Origin: Myxococcota bacterium | GTDB taxonomy: Bacteria > Myxococcota_A > Bradymonadia > UBA7976 > UBA1532 | Assembly: GCA_023150895.1 (NCBI GenBank) | Contig: JAKLJY010000014.1 | Coordinates: 1-64,000, forward strand | Direction: 5' to 3' | Length of the DNA stretch: 64,000 bases | Part shown: piece after piece, positions 33,655-44,100 of the stretch | Layout of the letters: every line of letters starts with the position of its first letter | Position numbering within the stretch: the stretch's first letter is position 1 | Translations under genes and position numbers: made by a program | Notes under the pieces: generated by a model | Told to the model about the DNA's origin: nothing | Seen by the model: the letters and a program-made list of their open reading frames with translations, nothing else | Database searches by the model: none

Positions 33655-34994
33655 CGCGACCTTCGGCGGGGCCATCGCGCCTCACCTCCGGGGGCATTCT
33701 CCGGCCGGTGCTGACCCTCTCGACGACGTTCGCGCTCGGCTCGCTGCTGAACATGATCACGTTCGTGGTCGACCGGAAGCTCGTCGGGCTCGCCGGGACG
33801 GAAGCGCTGGCCGCGCTCGGCTCCGCACACGCGGCGCTGATGATCGTCGTGACCTTCGCGCTGGGGCTCTCCATCGGCGCGCTCGCGGGCGTGGCCCGCT
33901 TCGTGGGGGCCGGCCGGCCCGACGAGGCCGCGCGGTACGCCGTCAACGGGCTGTGGGTGGGCCTGGGTTTCGGCGCGATCGCGCTCGTGCTCGCTTTCAC
34001 CGTCCCGCGCCCGCTGCTGGCGCTCATGGGGGCCGATCCCGCCGTGTCCGGACCGGCGGCCGAGTACCTGGCCATCACCCTGGGCGGCATGATCTTCCAC
34101 GCCCCGATGCTCATGCTGGCGTTTGCGCTGCAAGGGGCCGGTCTGGCGCGCATGGCGCTCTTGCTCTCGGCCGTTTCGGCGCTGCTGAACGCCGCCCTGG
34201 ACTGGCCATTCATCTTCACGCTCGACCTGGGTGTGGCCGGGGCCGCCTGGGCCGGCGTCATCGCGCACGCCGTCGGGCTCGCCCTCGGCCTGTGGCTGTT
34301 GTGGCAGAGCCCGCTGCGCCCGGCCCCCGGGACGCTGCGCCCGGCCCGCGAGGTCTTCCGCAGCATCGTGCGCGTCGGCGTGCCGGGCTCGCTCGAACAC
34401 ATGGTGCGCACCGTTGCCGGGTTCGCGCTCGTCTCCCTGCTGACGCCCTTCGGGGCCGCCGTCGTGTCGGCGTACACCTCGGGGCAGGTCGTGCTGATGC
34501 TGCTCGTCGCGCCCGGCGTGGCCATCGGTCAGGCCACCGCCGCGCTCGTCGGGCAGAACCTCGGCGCGGGGCAGCCGGCCCGGGCCTGGCGCACCGTGGG
34601 GGCCGCCACGGGCCTCTACATGGGCCTGACGGTGCTTTGCGGTGTGTTCATCTTCGCCGCACCGGAGCCCCTGATCCGGGCCTTCGATGCGCACCCGGAC
34701 GTCGTCGCCGAGGGCGCGCGCATGCTGCGCATCGGCGTCTTGTGTTTCCCGTTCCTGGCGATTGCGATGGTGGTCAGCCGCGCGTTCGCCGGGGCGGGCC
34801 GAACGCTGCCCATGATGGTGGTCGCAGCCGTCGCGCATCTCGGCGTGCAGGTCCCGGTCGCCTGGGGCCTGAGCCGTCAGCTCGGCCCGAACGGCGCATA
34901 CATCGGCCTCTCCGTCGCGTTCGGGGTTCACGGCACACTGGCCGGGCTCATGTTTCTCCGGCGTTTCGGGGGCTGGCGGCGCGGGGTGGCGTAA
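33651..34994 (+). CDS. MATE-family efflux transporter
   Basis: A 447-residue membrane protein with about 12 transmembrane helices arranged as two six-helix halves (MITFVVDRKLVGLAGTEALA; VSRAFAGAGRTLPM in the second half). MATE proteins export cationic drugs or metabolites by Na+ or H+ antiport. The GTG start overlaps the FG-GAP gene stop (GTGA), so translation is coupled. The substrate is unknown. Confidence 0.88.
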   Translation: MTRPSAGPSRLTSGGILRPVLTLSTTFALGSLLNMITFVVDRKLVGLAGTEALAALGSAHAALMIVVTFALGLSIGALAGVARFVGAGRPDEAARYAVNGLWVGLGFGAIALVLAFTVPRPLLALMGADPAVSGPAAEYLAITLGGMIFHAPMLMLAFALQGAGLARMALLLSAVSALLNAALDWPFIFTLDLGVAGAAWAGVIAHAVGLALGLWLLWQSPLRPAPGTLRPAREVFRSIVRVGVPGSLEHMVRTVAGFALVSLLTPFGAAVVSAYTSGQVVLMLLVAPGVAIGQATAALVGQNLGAGQPARAWRTVGAATGLYMGLTVLCGVFIFAAPEPLIRAFDAHPDVVAEGARMLRIGVLCFPFLAIAMVVSRAFAGAGRTLPMMVVAAVAHLGVQVPVAWGLSRQLGPNGAYIGLSVAFGVHGTLAGLMFLRRFGGWRRGVA

Positions 34995-35079
34995 GCCGGC
35001 GGGGCGAAACCGACCGTCGGGCCACCTTCGCTCACACTTTTCGTGCAAACGGCGCTCGCGGGCCTCGTCCCACGATGCC

Positions 35080-35697
35080 GTGAGGTGCAGTGTGCGCGCG
35101 ACGCATCCCCAGGTTCTGACGACATCGTTCACCCGCGAAGGGCCCGCGCGCGCCCCGTGGCGCATCATTGCGGCCGCTGCACTCGTGCTCGCCTTGGGAT
35201 ATGCGGCGCTGATGTTTCTGATGACGGCGGTCACCCCCGACGGGGGGACGCCCCCCCCGCCCCGCGCGCGCATCTTCGTGCTCGTCGAGCGGACGGACGC
35301 CCAGCACGACCGCCTCGACGACCGCACCATCGTCACGGGCGACGTTCTGCACGTCGCCGTCGTCGCCGAGCCCACCGTCTATACCAACCTGCTCAACCTG
35401 GACAGCCGGGCCGACTTCACGCACCTCGGCGAGACGTGGGACGAGCGCCCCCGGGCCAGCGACAAGCCCTTGACCCGCCGCTTCGAGGTCGACGCCATCA
35501 CCGGACGCGAGACGCTGGTCGTCGTCGCCGCCCGGCGCCCGATTGGCGATCAGAGCGCGCTGCTCGCCGAGATCAACGGCCTGCCCGACCTCAGCCGCGC
35601 CGACCGCCTGGAGCTGCTCGAGGCGCGCCTGCAGGCGGCCTACGGGGCGCACGACATCGCACTGCATGCCAGCCAGGAGCTCGTGCACCTCGACTGA
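35080..35697 (+). CDS. membrane-anchored DUF4384-like protein
   Basis: About 205 residues: a short cytoplasmic start, one transmembrane helix (IIAAAALVLALGYAALMFLM) and a periplasmic beta domain (LLNLDSRADFTHLGETWDER; TGRETLVVVAARRPIG) with the look of DUF4384. The same domain type is fused to the anti-sigma factor further downstream (47086). The GTG at 35080 is the given start; the GTG at 35092 is equally possible. Role unknown. Confidence 0.55.
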   Translation: MRCSVRATHPQVLTTSFTREGPARAPWRIIAAAALVLALGYAALMFLMTAVTPDGGTPPPPRARIFVLVERTDAQHDRLDDRTIVTGDVLHVAVVAEPTVYTNLLNLDSRADFTHLGETWDERPRASDKPLTRRFEVDAITGRETLVVVAARRPIGDQSALLAEINGLPDLSRADRLELLEARLQAAYGAHDIALHASQELVHLD

Positions 35698-35712
35698 CGG
35701 GTCGCCCCGGGG

Positions 35713-36423
35713 TCAGGCGGGTTTCGTGCCGCCGCTCCCGATGCCGAACGCCGTGCGGGCGCCCCGGTACATGAGCCAGAGCGACAGCACCACCCAGGTG
35801 ATGCCGATGGGCCACGCCAGAAACGGCATGCCCAGGTGCGAGGCCAGGATGCCGGGATCCGTCCGCATGGGGTCCCCGAGCAGGAAGTCCCCGAAGTCGT
35901 AGACGGCATAGAAACACAGCATCACGGCCAGGAAGTTCACGAAGCGGGGCAGCCACGGGTAGGCCTTGATGCCCAGGTGCAGCAGCAGAAAGCCCCAGGC
36001 CATGCCCAGCACGAAGCCGAAGAAGTTGGTGAAGGGCACGAACAGCGCTGTGACGGCCACGAGCACCGCGCCGAGCACCGCCGTCGCCACGCGATGGCTC
36101 TGCGGATAGGCGGTGAGCGCGAGCAGCAGCGCGCCGAGTCCCGACGAGCCGACGTAGCCCGCGGCGGACACGACGACGGGCCACCCGCCGCGGTACAGGA
36201 CCTCGCCGGACTCGTCCGGACGCACGACGAGGTGGTCGACCTGCGCGCCGGTCAGAATCGCCGCCAGCGCGTGCCCGGTCTCGTGGACGAGCACGACGAA
36301 ACAGCGCAGGGGGAACAAGAAGACCGTGTGCCAGAGCAGCGCCGTCACCGCGGCAAAGGCCATGATCCACCAGAAGTCCCGGCGCCTTCGGGCGGCGGCG
36401 TCGAGGGGGGCGCCGGTCGTCAC
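35713..36423 (-). CDS. M50-type membrane metallopeptidase
   Basis: A 236-residue protein with about six transmembrane helices and the zinc motif HETGH (His47, Glu48, His51) inside the second one (CFVVLVHETGHALAAILTG). This matches small M50B-like proteases, thought to cut membrane proteins or anti-sigma factors. A conserved NPDG-type Asp is not obvious, so activity is uncertain. I take the GTG at 36423 just after the crotonase stop at 36428; the frame upstream covers the crotonase gene. Confidence 0.75.
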   Translation of the reverse strand: MTTGAPLDAAARRRRDFWWIMAFAAVTALLWHTVFLFPLRCFVVLVHETGHALAAILTGAQVDHLVVRPDESGEVLYRGGWPVVVSAAGYVGSSGLGALLLALTAYPQSHRVATAVLGAVLVAVTALFVPFTNFFGFVLGMAWGFLLLHLGIKAYPWLPRFVNFLAVMLCFYAVYDFGDFLLGDPMRTDPGILASHLGMPFLAWPIGITWVVLSLWLMYRGARTAFGIGSGGTKPA

Positions 36424-36427
36424 GCCG

Positions 36428-37240
36428 TCATCTCCCCTCGAAGCGGGGCGCACGGCGCTCGAACCAGGCCGCGACGCCCTCACCGAAGTCCCGGCTCGTG
36501 AGCATGTCGACCTGGGCCTCGCGCTCGGCCGTCAGCGCGGCCTCGAAGGTGCTCGATTGGGCCTCGCGGACCAGGCGGCGGGCGGCGGCCAGGGCCAGCG
36601 GCGGGCCGGCGGCGAGGCGGGCGGCGAGCGCGGCGGCGGTGCTCTCCAGCTCGGCGGCGGGCACGACCCGGTTCAGCAGGCCCCAGGACTCGACCTCGGC
36701 CGCGGTGCGCGTCTGCGCGGTCATGATCCACTCGAGGGCGCGCGTCGGGCCGATGAGGCGCGGCAACGTGTAGGTGCCCCCACCGTCGGGCACGAGGCCG
36801 ATGTGCGCGAAGATGGGGCCAAGCTTCGCGTCGGCGGCCGCGACGCGCGCGTCGCAGGCGAGCGCCATGTCGAACCCGAACCCGACGGCCGAGCCCGGAA
36901 TGACTGCCATCGTCGGCCGCGGGAAGTCGTGCAGCGCCCGGACGATGGGATGAAAGTCCTCGTCGATGCGGGCGCGGGCCTTGTCGCGCGGATCCCCGTC
37001 CCCGGCCAGGAAACCGGCATCCGCGAGATCGGCGCCCGCACAGAAACTGCCCCCCTCGCCCGTCAGCCAGAGCACCCGCACCTCGGGGTGCCGCGCCGCT
37101 TCGCTCAGCGCGGCGATGAGCCCGCGCGTCGTCTGCGCTCGCAGCGCGTTGCGGACGCCCGGGCGGTCGAGCGTAATCCGGGCGATGCCCGCATCGATCT
37201 GCAGGCGGACGTCGGGGAAGGCGCCGTGAATGTCGGTCAT
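36428..37240 (-). CDS. enoyl-CoA hydratase/isomerase (PaaG-like)
   Basis: A 270-residue crotonase. ITLDRPGVRNAL and GEGGSFCAGADLAD form the oxyanion hole, and IPGSAVGFGFDMALACD the active centre. The first catalytic Glu of hydratases is absent (LGPIFAHIGL), while the second acidic residue is Asp in LVPDGGGTYTLPRLIG, the pattern of PaaG-type isomerases. It probably isomerises an enoyl-CoA or epoxide-CoA intermediate rather than hydrating. A GGAG site precedes the ATG. It forms a two-gene unit with the M50 gene. Confidence 0.9.
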   Translation of the reverse strand: MTDIHGAFPDVRLQIDAGIARITLDRPGVRNALRAQTTRGLIAALSEAARHPEVRVLWLTGEGGSFCAGADLADAGFLAGDGDPRDKARARIDEDFHPIVRALHDFPRPTMAVIPGSAVGFGFDMALACDARVAAADAKLGPIFAHIGLVPDGGGTYTLPRLIGPTRALEWIMTAQTRTAAEVESWGLLNRVVPAAELESTAAALAARLAAGPPLALAAARRLVREAQSSTFEAALTAEREAQVDMLTSRDFGEGVAAWFERRAPRFEGR

Positions 37241-37361
37241 GGGGGCTCCGTTCGGGAACCCGCAGCATGCCCCGTCGCGCCGGCCCGCGCCACCCCGCCT
37301 TGACGGCCCCGCCGCGGCCGCCGATGCTGGCGGTGCGCGGTGGCCGCGCGGACGGGAAGTC

Positions 37362-37616
37362 ATGTCGAAGGCCTTCACACACGAGAACGACCGTGCGCTC
37401 CGCCAGACCGACGCTCCGGGGCGGGCACAGACCGAAGACGACGCGCCGCCGGGCGAATCCGAGGCCACGGCGGCGGCGCGGGCCGCGTGGCGGACGTATG
37501 TCGCGACGCTGAGCCCGACGGCCGGCGCGGGGACGCCCCCCTCCGATGACTCGACGGCGACGTCGACCGGTTCTGGAACCGCGGCGGCGCCGCCCGCGGT
37601 CGGGGGCGCCCGATGA
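37362..37616 (+). CDS. small hypothetical protein
   Basis: An 84-residue Ala/Thr/Asp-rich protein with no structured core beyond one helix (AAARAAWRTYVATL). Its first residues, MSKAFTHEND, resemble the start of GreB-type elongation factors (MSKAFTKEDD), but no coiled coil or GreA/GreB domain follows. It overlaps the next gene by ATGA, arguing that it is translated. It may be a gene fragment or a small acidic protein. Confidence 0.4.
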   Translation: MSKAFTHENDRALRQTDAPGRAQTEDDAPPGESEATAAARAAWRTYVATLSPTAGAGTPPSDDSTATSTGSGTAAAPPAVGGAR

Positions 37617-38284
37617 GCCGCCGGCCCGCGCGTTTCGCCGCGGTTCTGTTCGGTTGGGCGCTCGCCGCCTGCGCGCCCGAAGAGTCGGCGTCGGGCTCGC
37701 CCGCGCCCGCGCCCGCCACGGTGCCCGGCGCCGCGCATCTCACGCTCGTACGTGATCCGGGCCCGACACCCAACGACGAGACGCCGCCCACCCATACGCT
37801 CTACGCCCGGGAGGGTGGAACGACCCGCGTCGTGTCGCGCGTCTGGGCCGTCGCCCCGGGAGGCGCCGCCCGCGTCGAGCCCGGTGGGGCGCTGCGCATC
37901 GGCGACGCCGTGGTCGACACGAACGTTCGCCCGGGGCTTGCCACGGCCCCGGATGGTACCGTCGCGTACACCCGCGCCCCCTCGCCGCCCGCGTCGGACG
38001 TGTGGCGCATCCGCCCCGGTGGCCGTCCGGAGCGCGTGACCACCGACGGCCGCAGTGAGCGGCCCTTCTACCTGCCCGACGGGCGCTTGCTCTACACGTC
38101 CTCGGCCGGCACGGGCCGGGTCGGGTGGTTCCTCGAAGACCGGCGCCTCAACAGCTTTCCCGAGGCCCGCGTACCGGCATTCCCCGACCGTACGCGCTTC
38201 GAAGGCGGGCGCGTGATCTTCGACGCCGGGGACGCCCTCTACGCGCTCGACGTCGACACCGGCCGCACGGAGCGCCTGCCGTGA
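37613..38284 (+). CDS. lipoprotein with beta-propeller-like repeats
   Basis: A 223-residue lipoprotein (lipobox LFGWALAAC). Repeats such as PDGTVAYTRAPSPPASDVWRI, FYLPDGRLLYTSSAG and FEGGRVIFDAGDALYALD resemble WD40/TolB-like blades, but only three or four are visible, so a full propeller would need a partner. Overlaps both neighbours by 4 nt. Confidence 0.65.
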   Translation: MSRRPARFAAVLFGWALAACAPEESASGSPAPAPATVPGAAHLTLVRDPGPTPNDETPPTHTLYAREGGTTRVVSRVWAVAPGGAARVEPGGALRIGDAVVDTNVRPGLATAPDGTVAYTRAPSPPASDVWRIRPGGRPERVTTDGRSERPFYLPDGRLLYTSSAGTGRVGWFLEDRRLNSFPEARVPAFPDRTRFEGGRVIFDAGDALYALDVDTGRTERLP

Positions 38285-40323
38285 GCCCGCGCGTCCCCGC
38301 CCCTGTCCGCACCGCGCTCGCCGTCTTGGTGCCCGCAGCGCTGGCTGCGCCCTCGGGCGTCGGCGCCGCGCCTTACCGCCAACCCGTCAACGGGGACGTC
38401 GTCGTCACGGCCTACTTCGACCACGGCGGCGTGCGCGACTGGGCCTGCACGGACTGGACGTACGGCGGCCACCGCGGCACGGACATCGCGATCATCGGGC
38501 GCTTTGCGGCGCAGGACGAGGGCCGCGACATCACCGCCGCGCAGGCCGGCCGCGTCACCCGCACGCACGACGGCGAGTTCGACCGCTGCACGACCGCCGA
38601 TTGCGCCGGCGGCAACGGCTTCGGCAACTACGTCTACGTCGAGCACGCGGACGGTCACGTCACCATCTACGCCCACATGCGGCAGGGCTCCGTCCGCGTC
38701 GCGGAGGGGCAACAGGTCGGCTGTGGCGACGTGATCGGTCAGGTCGGCAGCAGCGGATACAGCACCGGGCCGCACTGTCACTTCGAAGTCCGGGTGGGCG
38801 GCAATGCCGACGACCCGTTCTCCGGGCAGTGCGGCGGACCGCTGAGCTATTGGGTCGCGCAGGGGGATCACCGCGGCCTGCCGACCCGGGACTGCGCCGG
38901 TGGCGAGCCGCCGCCGCCGCCGCCGCCCCCGCCCCCGCCCGAGCGCCCGGACATCCATCTGGCGCTGAGCTTCGAGCCGCCCGGCGACGCACCGCGCGCC
39001 TGCGACTTCGACGACTGCCGCGACTTCGTGCGCGATGGAACGAGCGGCGGCCTCTTCGACGCCTGGCTCGGAGAGACGTTCTCCGTGCATGTCGTCGTGA
39101 GCAACCAGGGCAATGGCACCACGCAGGGCGAGTCGCCCGAGGACTCGGCCATCACCCTGCAGTACGAGCTGCCGGCCGGTCTCGCCCCGGTCGGGTACGA
39201 CATCCAGACGGACTGGCCGGCCAAGGACCGCGCCTCGTGGCAGCCCAACGACGCGATGCAGAACCCGGCCAATCCGCCGGCGGACGCCCCGCCCGGCGCC
39301 GGCGAATTGCGGCTCAACGGGTTCAGCCCGGGGGAGTCGAAACGCGTCACCTTGCGGGTCCGCGCGACGGAGAGCAGCGTCGCCTCGGGCGCCCACCGCC
39401 CCGTCCGCGCCTGGATCAAACACCTGCGCGGTTACTACGGCGAGAAGACGGGCTGGGACGATCCGGCCGAGGTCAACGACGGGCAGACCTACAACGGCGG
39501 CGACCTGAAGGCCGGCGGCGAGCTCGACGTCTTCGACCCCACGGCGTTTCTGTTCGAGAGCCCGGACGCGGCCATGGTCGAGGGCTGGCGCCGCTGCGCG
39601 CCCGATGCCGTCGCCGGCTTCACCGTGAATCCTGCCGACCACGCGCTGTCGAGCGAGATCGTAGGCCCCGGTCCATGCATCGAGGGCCCGCGCGTTGCGG
39701 TCCCCCTCGCCGGGTTCGCGGGCCTTCGCCTCGTCGCCCGGCAGCACCAGACGCGCCGCAGCGGTCGCGTGCACTGGACGACCGAGACCGAGCCCGACTT
39801 CTCGGACGCCCGCAGCGTCGAGTTCCACACCGACGGCGGCGGTCTGTTCGACGAGCTGCACCTCGCGATGCCCTGGGACCGCGGCGCGACGCTGACCCGG
39901 CTGCGCCTGCTCCCGGTCGCCGACGCGGGCAGCGGCAACCCCTGGTTCGACGTCGCCGAAATCCGCCTCACCGCCGACGCGCCGGCGCCACCGCCTCCGG
40001 GACCTGCCGGGGCGGACTCGGGTTCGGGGGACCCGGGCGCGGGGGGCGCGGGCCCGTATCCGCCCGGCGTCCCCGATCCGGACGACGGCGTGCCGCCCCC
40101 GCCGGGCGCGGACACCGACGGCGGTTCACTCTTCACGGGCGAGCCGACCCCGGGCGCCCTCCCGGACCCCGCCGCGGGCGCCGACTACGCCGGCGGCTGC
40201 ATCGCGTCGGGGCAGTCCCCTCGCCCGCCGGCCGCACTCATCGGGATGCTCTTCTTCGGCCTGCACCTGCGCAGACGGCGCGCGCCTTCGGGTCGCCGCC
40301 CCCGGCCGGCACGTCAGGTGTAG
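38281..40323 (+). CDS. M23 (LytM) peptidase with proline linker
   Basis: A 680-residue exported protein. After the signal peptide, a LytM domain has both zinc motifs: GGHRGTDIA (His64, Asp68) and, further on, YAHMRQGS and GPHCHFEVR. Four Cys suggest disulfides. A run of eleven prolines links it to a large beta-rich region; a Gly/Pro/Asp stretch and a terminal hydrophobic helix (LIGMLFFGLHLRRRR) form a MYXO-CTERM-like sorting tail. Expected to cut peptidoglycan peptides or to sense division. The GTG start overlaps the previous stop; it converges with the exonuclease, overlapping 10 nt. Confidence 0.85.
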   Translation: MSPRVPAPVRTALAVLVPAALAAPSGVGAAPYRQPVNGDVVVTAYFDHGGVRDWACTDWTYGGHRGTDIAIIGRFAAQDEGRDITAAQAGRVTRTHDGEFDRCTTADCAGGNGFGNYVYVEHADGHVTIYAHMRQGSVRVAEGQQVGCGDVIGQVGSSGYSTGPHCHFEVRVGGNADDPFSGQCGGPLSYWVAQGDHRGLPTRDCAGGEPPPPPPPPPPPERPDIHLALSFEPPGDAPRACDFDDCRDFVRDGTSGGLFDAWLGETFSVHVVVSNQGNGTTQGESPEDSAITLQYELPAGLAPVGYDIQTDWPAKDRASWQPNDAMQNPANPPADAPPGAGELRLNGFSPGESKRVTLRVRATESSVASGAHRPVRAWIKHLRGYYGEKTGWDDPAEVNDGQTYNGGDLKAGGELDVFDPTAFLFESPDAAMVEGWRRCAPDAVAGFTVNPADHALSSEIVGPGPCIEGPRVAVPLAGFAGLRLVARQHQTRRSGRVHWTTETEPDFSDARSVEFHTDGGGLFDELHLAMPWDRGATLTRLRLLPVADAGSGNPWFDVAEIRLTADAPAPPPPGPAGADSGSGDPGAGGAGPYPPGVPDPDDGVPPPPGADTDGGSLFTGEPTPGALPDPAAGADYAGGCIASGQSPRPPAALIGMLFFGLHLRRRRAPSGRRPRPARQV

Positions 40324-41117
40324 CGGCCGAACTCCGCGCGGACGGCCGCGGGCAGGTCCTCCATCTTGTCGAGCACGAACCGGAAGTAGCCGGGATCGAC
40401 CTCGGAGGGCTTGCGCCCGACGTGCTTGCCCGCCCCCATGCGCAATTCGCCCGTCTCGCGGTCGCGGTAGAGCCAGGTGCGCCACTCGGCGAACTCGGCG
40501 TCACAGATGGCGTTGATGCGGCTCTGCTCCGACAGACACTCCTCGAGGTCGACGGGGACGAGGCCGGCCTCGACCATCGCCCACAAGAGTTCGCCCGCGG
40601 CCTGAGCGTCGGCGGCGGCGGTGTGGGCGTTGTTCAGGGTGAGGCCGTAGTGTTCGCACGCTTCGGTCAACTTGCGGCCGCGCAGCGCCCGGTGATGCCA
40701 CTTCATGAAGACGTATGGATCAACCACCCGCGCGGCGTCGATGCGGGCGTCGAGGCCGTGCCGCGCGAACTCCGCGTTGAGCAGCGGGGCGTCGTAGGCC
40801 GCGGCGTTGTAGCCGCTGAGAACGGGCGGCGTGCCGTCGAAGACCGCGCCGGTCAGGTGCAGCGCCAGCCGCGCCCCGACCACGGCGAACCCCGGTTCGT
40901 TGACCACGTCCGCGTCGCCGATGCCATGCACCGCCGTCGCGCCCGGCGGGATGGGCAGGCCGGGGTTGACCAGCATGCGGTGCAGGCGCAGACGGCGCCC
41001 GGCCTGAAAGTAGGCGGCGCCGAGCTCGACGACGCGGTCGTCGGTCACGCTCGTGCCGGTCGTCTCGGTGTCGAAGACGAGAATGCGCGCGGTCCGGAGG
41101 TTCGTGTCGGCGGCCAT
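40314..41117 (-). CDS. DEDDh 3'-5' exonuclease (DnaQ-like)
   Basis: A 267-residue exonuclease of the RNase T/DnaQ family. The motifs are DTETTG (Exo I), a central GYNAAAYDAPLL (Exo II) and HTAAADAQAAGELL (Exo III, with the His and Asp of the DEDDh class). The C-terminal about 60 residues (RTWLYRDRETGELRMGAGKH, VLDKMEDLP) match the tail of the bacterial 3'-5' exonuclease class with an extra motif. It trims DNA or RNA 3' ends. ATG at 41117 is the start. Confidence 0.85.
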   Translation of the reverse strand: MAADTNLRTARILVFDTETTGTSVTDDRVVELGAAYFQAGRRLRLHRMLVNPGLPIPPGATAVHGIGDADVVNEPGFAVVGARLALHLTGAVFDGTPPVLSGYNAAAYDAPLLNAEFARHGLDARIDAARVVDPYVFMKWHHRALRGRKLTEACEHYGLTLNNAHTAAADAQAAGELLWAMVEAGLVPVDLEECLSEQSRINAICDAEFAEWRTWLYRDRETGELRMGAGKHVGRKPSEVDPGYFRFVLDKMEDLPAAVRAEFGRYT

Positions 41118-41193
41118 GATGCGGTCAGGGTGCGCGCAGGGGCCCGCGCACGCAACACCTGACGCATGCGCGCGGTCGGCGTAGAGTGCTCCC

Positions 41194-44100
41194 ATGCGCC
41201 GCCGACCCCGCCTCGCGCCCTCCGGAATCGTCGCCCTCTCGCTGGCGCTCGCACTCACGAGCGCGTGTGACGACGCGACGAATCTGCGCCGCCCGGACGC
41301 CGCCGCGCCGACGTCCGACGCACGCTCGCCTTCGCCGACGCCCGACGCCACGACCGACGCGACACCCGAAGGGGACGGGCCCGCACCGCGCCCCGACGCC
41401 ACCCCGGCGCCGGACGCGCGCGACCCGGAGACGCCCGACGCCGCGGCGCCCCCGCCTCCGGACGCCGGTCAGACCCCGGGCCCCGACGCCGTCCTGCCCC
41501 CGCAGTCCGACGCGCGCATCCCGCCGCCCCCGGTGGACGCCGAGCCGCCACCCGCGCCGGATGTGCGCGATCCGGAGATGCCCGACGCCGCCCCGCCCCC
41601 GCCGGCCGACGCCGGCGGGCCGCCGGCCGACGCCGCCCAGCCCCCCCCCCACCAGGACACGGACGGCGATGGCATCTGGGATGATCAGGACCCCTGCCCG
41701 GCGATCTTCGACGACGGCATGGATCGCGACGGTGACGGCATCGGCGACGCTTGCGACGACGATCGCGACGGCGACGGCCTCGCCAATGTCGTCGATCTCT
41801 GCCCGGACGACCCCGCCGCGGGCGCGGCCGATCTCGACGCCGATGGCGACGGCGTCGGCGACGGCTGCGATCCCGACGGTGACGGCGATCTCGTCCTCGA
41901 CGTCGACGACAACTGTCCGGGCCTGAGCAACCCCGATCAGGCCGACCTCGATCTCGACGACGAAGGGGACGCCTGTGACGTCTGTCCGGCCGACGCCGGC
42001 GACGATTTCGACCGCGACGGCCTGTGTGCCGACGTCGACGTCTGCCCGGAGGTCGCCGATCCCGATCAGGCCGACTTCGACCTCGACGGCGACGGCGACG
42101 CATGTGACCCGGACGCCGACGGCGACGACGCGCCGGACGCCCTCGACACCTGCCCCGGCCTGCCCGATCCGCTGCAAGCGGACGAGGACGGCGACGGCGT
42201 CGGCGATGCCTGCGACCCGCCGGCCTGCGACGACGGTGTCCGCAACGCGCGCGAGACGGCCCGCGACTGCGGCGGCCCCGACTGCGACCCGTGCGGCGCC
42301 GGCGACGCCTGCGCCGTGCCCGCGGATTGCCAGAGCGGCGTCTGTCGGGCGCTCGTCTGTGCCGCGCCGGCGTGCGACGACGGCGTCCGCAATGGCACCG
42401 AGACGGGCGTCGACTGCGGCGGGCGGAGCTGCGCGGTCTGCGACGCGGGCGCCGGCTGCGCCGCGGACACCGATTGCGCCGCGGGCTTCTGCCTCGACGG
42501 GCTCTGCCGTGCGCCGGCGTGTGATGATCGCCGTCGCAACGGCTCCGAGTCCGACGTCGACTGCGGCGGCGCCGACTGCGCGCCCTGCGGGCTCGGCCGT
42601 GCGTGTGGCGACGACGCCGACTGTGACGACGGGGATCCGTGCACAGACGACTTCTGCCGGCTCGGCGTCTGCAACGCATCGCCCGTCGGCCCGGACTGGC
42701 GCACGACACCCGTCGTGGCGGACGTCTCCACGCTCAGCAACGCCGAGGCGCTCGCCGTCGACCCCGCGTCGGGCACGCTGTATGCGCGGTCGCAACAGAA
42801 CCCGTCGGGCATCAACATCCAGCTCGTCCGCTACACGCTCGCCGGCGCCCTCACGCGCTTCCCGACGCTGAACAATCTGCAGTCCTCGAACCTCTCCGGG
42901 CTCGGCGTCGATGCCTCGGGCGATCTCCTGTTCGCCGACGAGACATGGCTCGCCCGGGGCCGGATCGCGTCGTACTCGCCCGCCTCGGGCGCGGTCCGCA
43001 CGGTGTTCGCGACCCCCTGGGACCTCAACCCGGCGAGCAACGGCTCGGGCCAGATGCGCTTCGCCCCCGATCTCGTCCGGCCGACGCGCCTTTTCTACTT
43101 CGACGGCACGACCGCGCAGGTCTACGCCCTCGACCGCAGCGGCGCGCAGCCCGTGAATACCGTGGTGTTCGACGCCGACGACGGGCAGCCCGACGGCCGG
43201 CACACCAACGTCGGCAGCGACGTCCGGTTCGACCCCGTCCGTCGCACGCTCTTCTTCATCGACGCCCGCGGCGGCGCGCTGACGGAGATCGATCTGGACG
43301 CGCCGGGCGGGCCCGCGACGACGCCGTGGGGCCAGGTCGGGCCCGGGTTCTCGCGGGTGGTCCCGCACCCCGGCCTCGGCACGCTCTTCGCCGCCGACGG
43401 CGGTCAGATTCTGGAGATTCTCGGGCCCGGGCCCCAGATCCGGCCGGTCGCCCTCCTGCCCGGCGTCCGCGATCTGGCCGTCGGACCGAACCCCGCGCGC
43501 GCGGGCGGGCTGTCCCTCTATGCGCTCGTCACGGCCGAGGACGCCGTGTACGAGCTTGCCCTCCAGAACGGCGCGTGTTTCCTGGGGGCACGCTGCGACG
43601 ACGGTCGCCAGAACGGCCTCGAAGCGGGCGTCGACTGTGGCGGGCCCTGCGCCCCCTGCGTCCCCGCCGAGCCCTGTGTCACGCCGGACGACTGTTTCGA
43701 CGGCGACGACTGCACCGTGGATGTCTGCGCGGTCGACGTCTGCCGCTACGATCTGAGCGCCGACGCGTGTCCCGACGTCGATCTCGACGGGGACGGCCTG
43801 CTCAACGGTCTGGAGGCCCTGCTCGGGCTCGACCCCCTCGCCCCCGACAGCGACGGCAACGGCCTCACCGACGACCTCGAAGACGCCGACGGCGACGCCA
43901 TCACGAACTTCGACGAGACCGCCGGCGGCGCGCGCCTCGACACGGATCTCGACGGCACGCCCGATCTCCTCGACCTCGACAGCGACGACGACGCGCTCTC
44001 CGACCGACGCGAGGCCGGCGACGCCGACCGCCGCACCCGCCCCGTCGACACCGACCTCGACGGGCGCCCCGACTTCCAGGACGACGACAGCGACGGCGAC

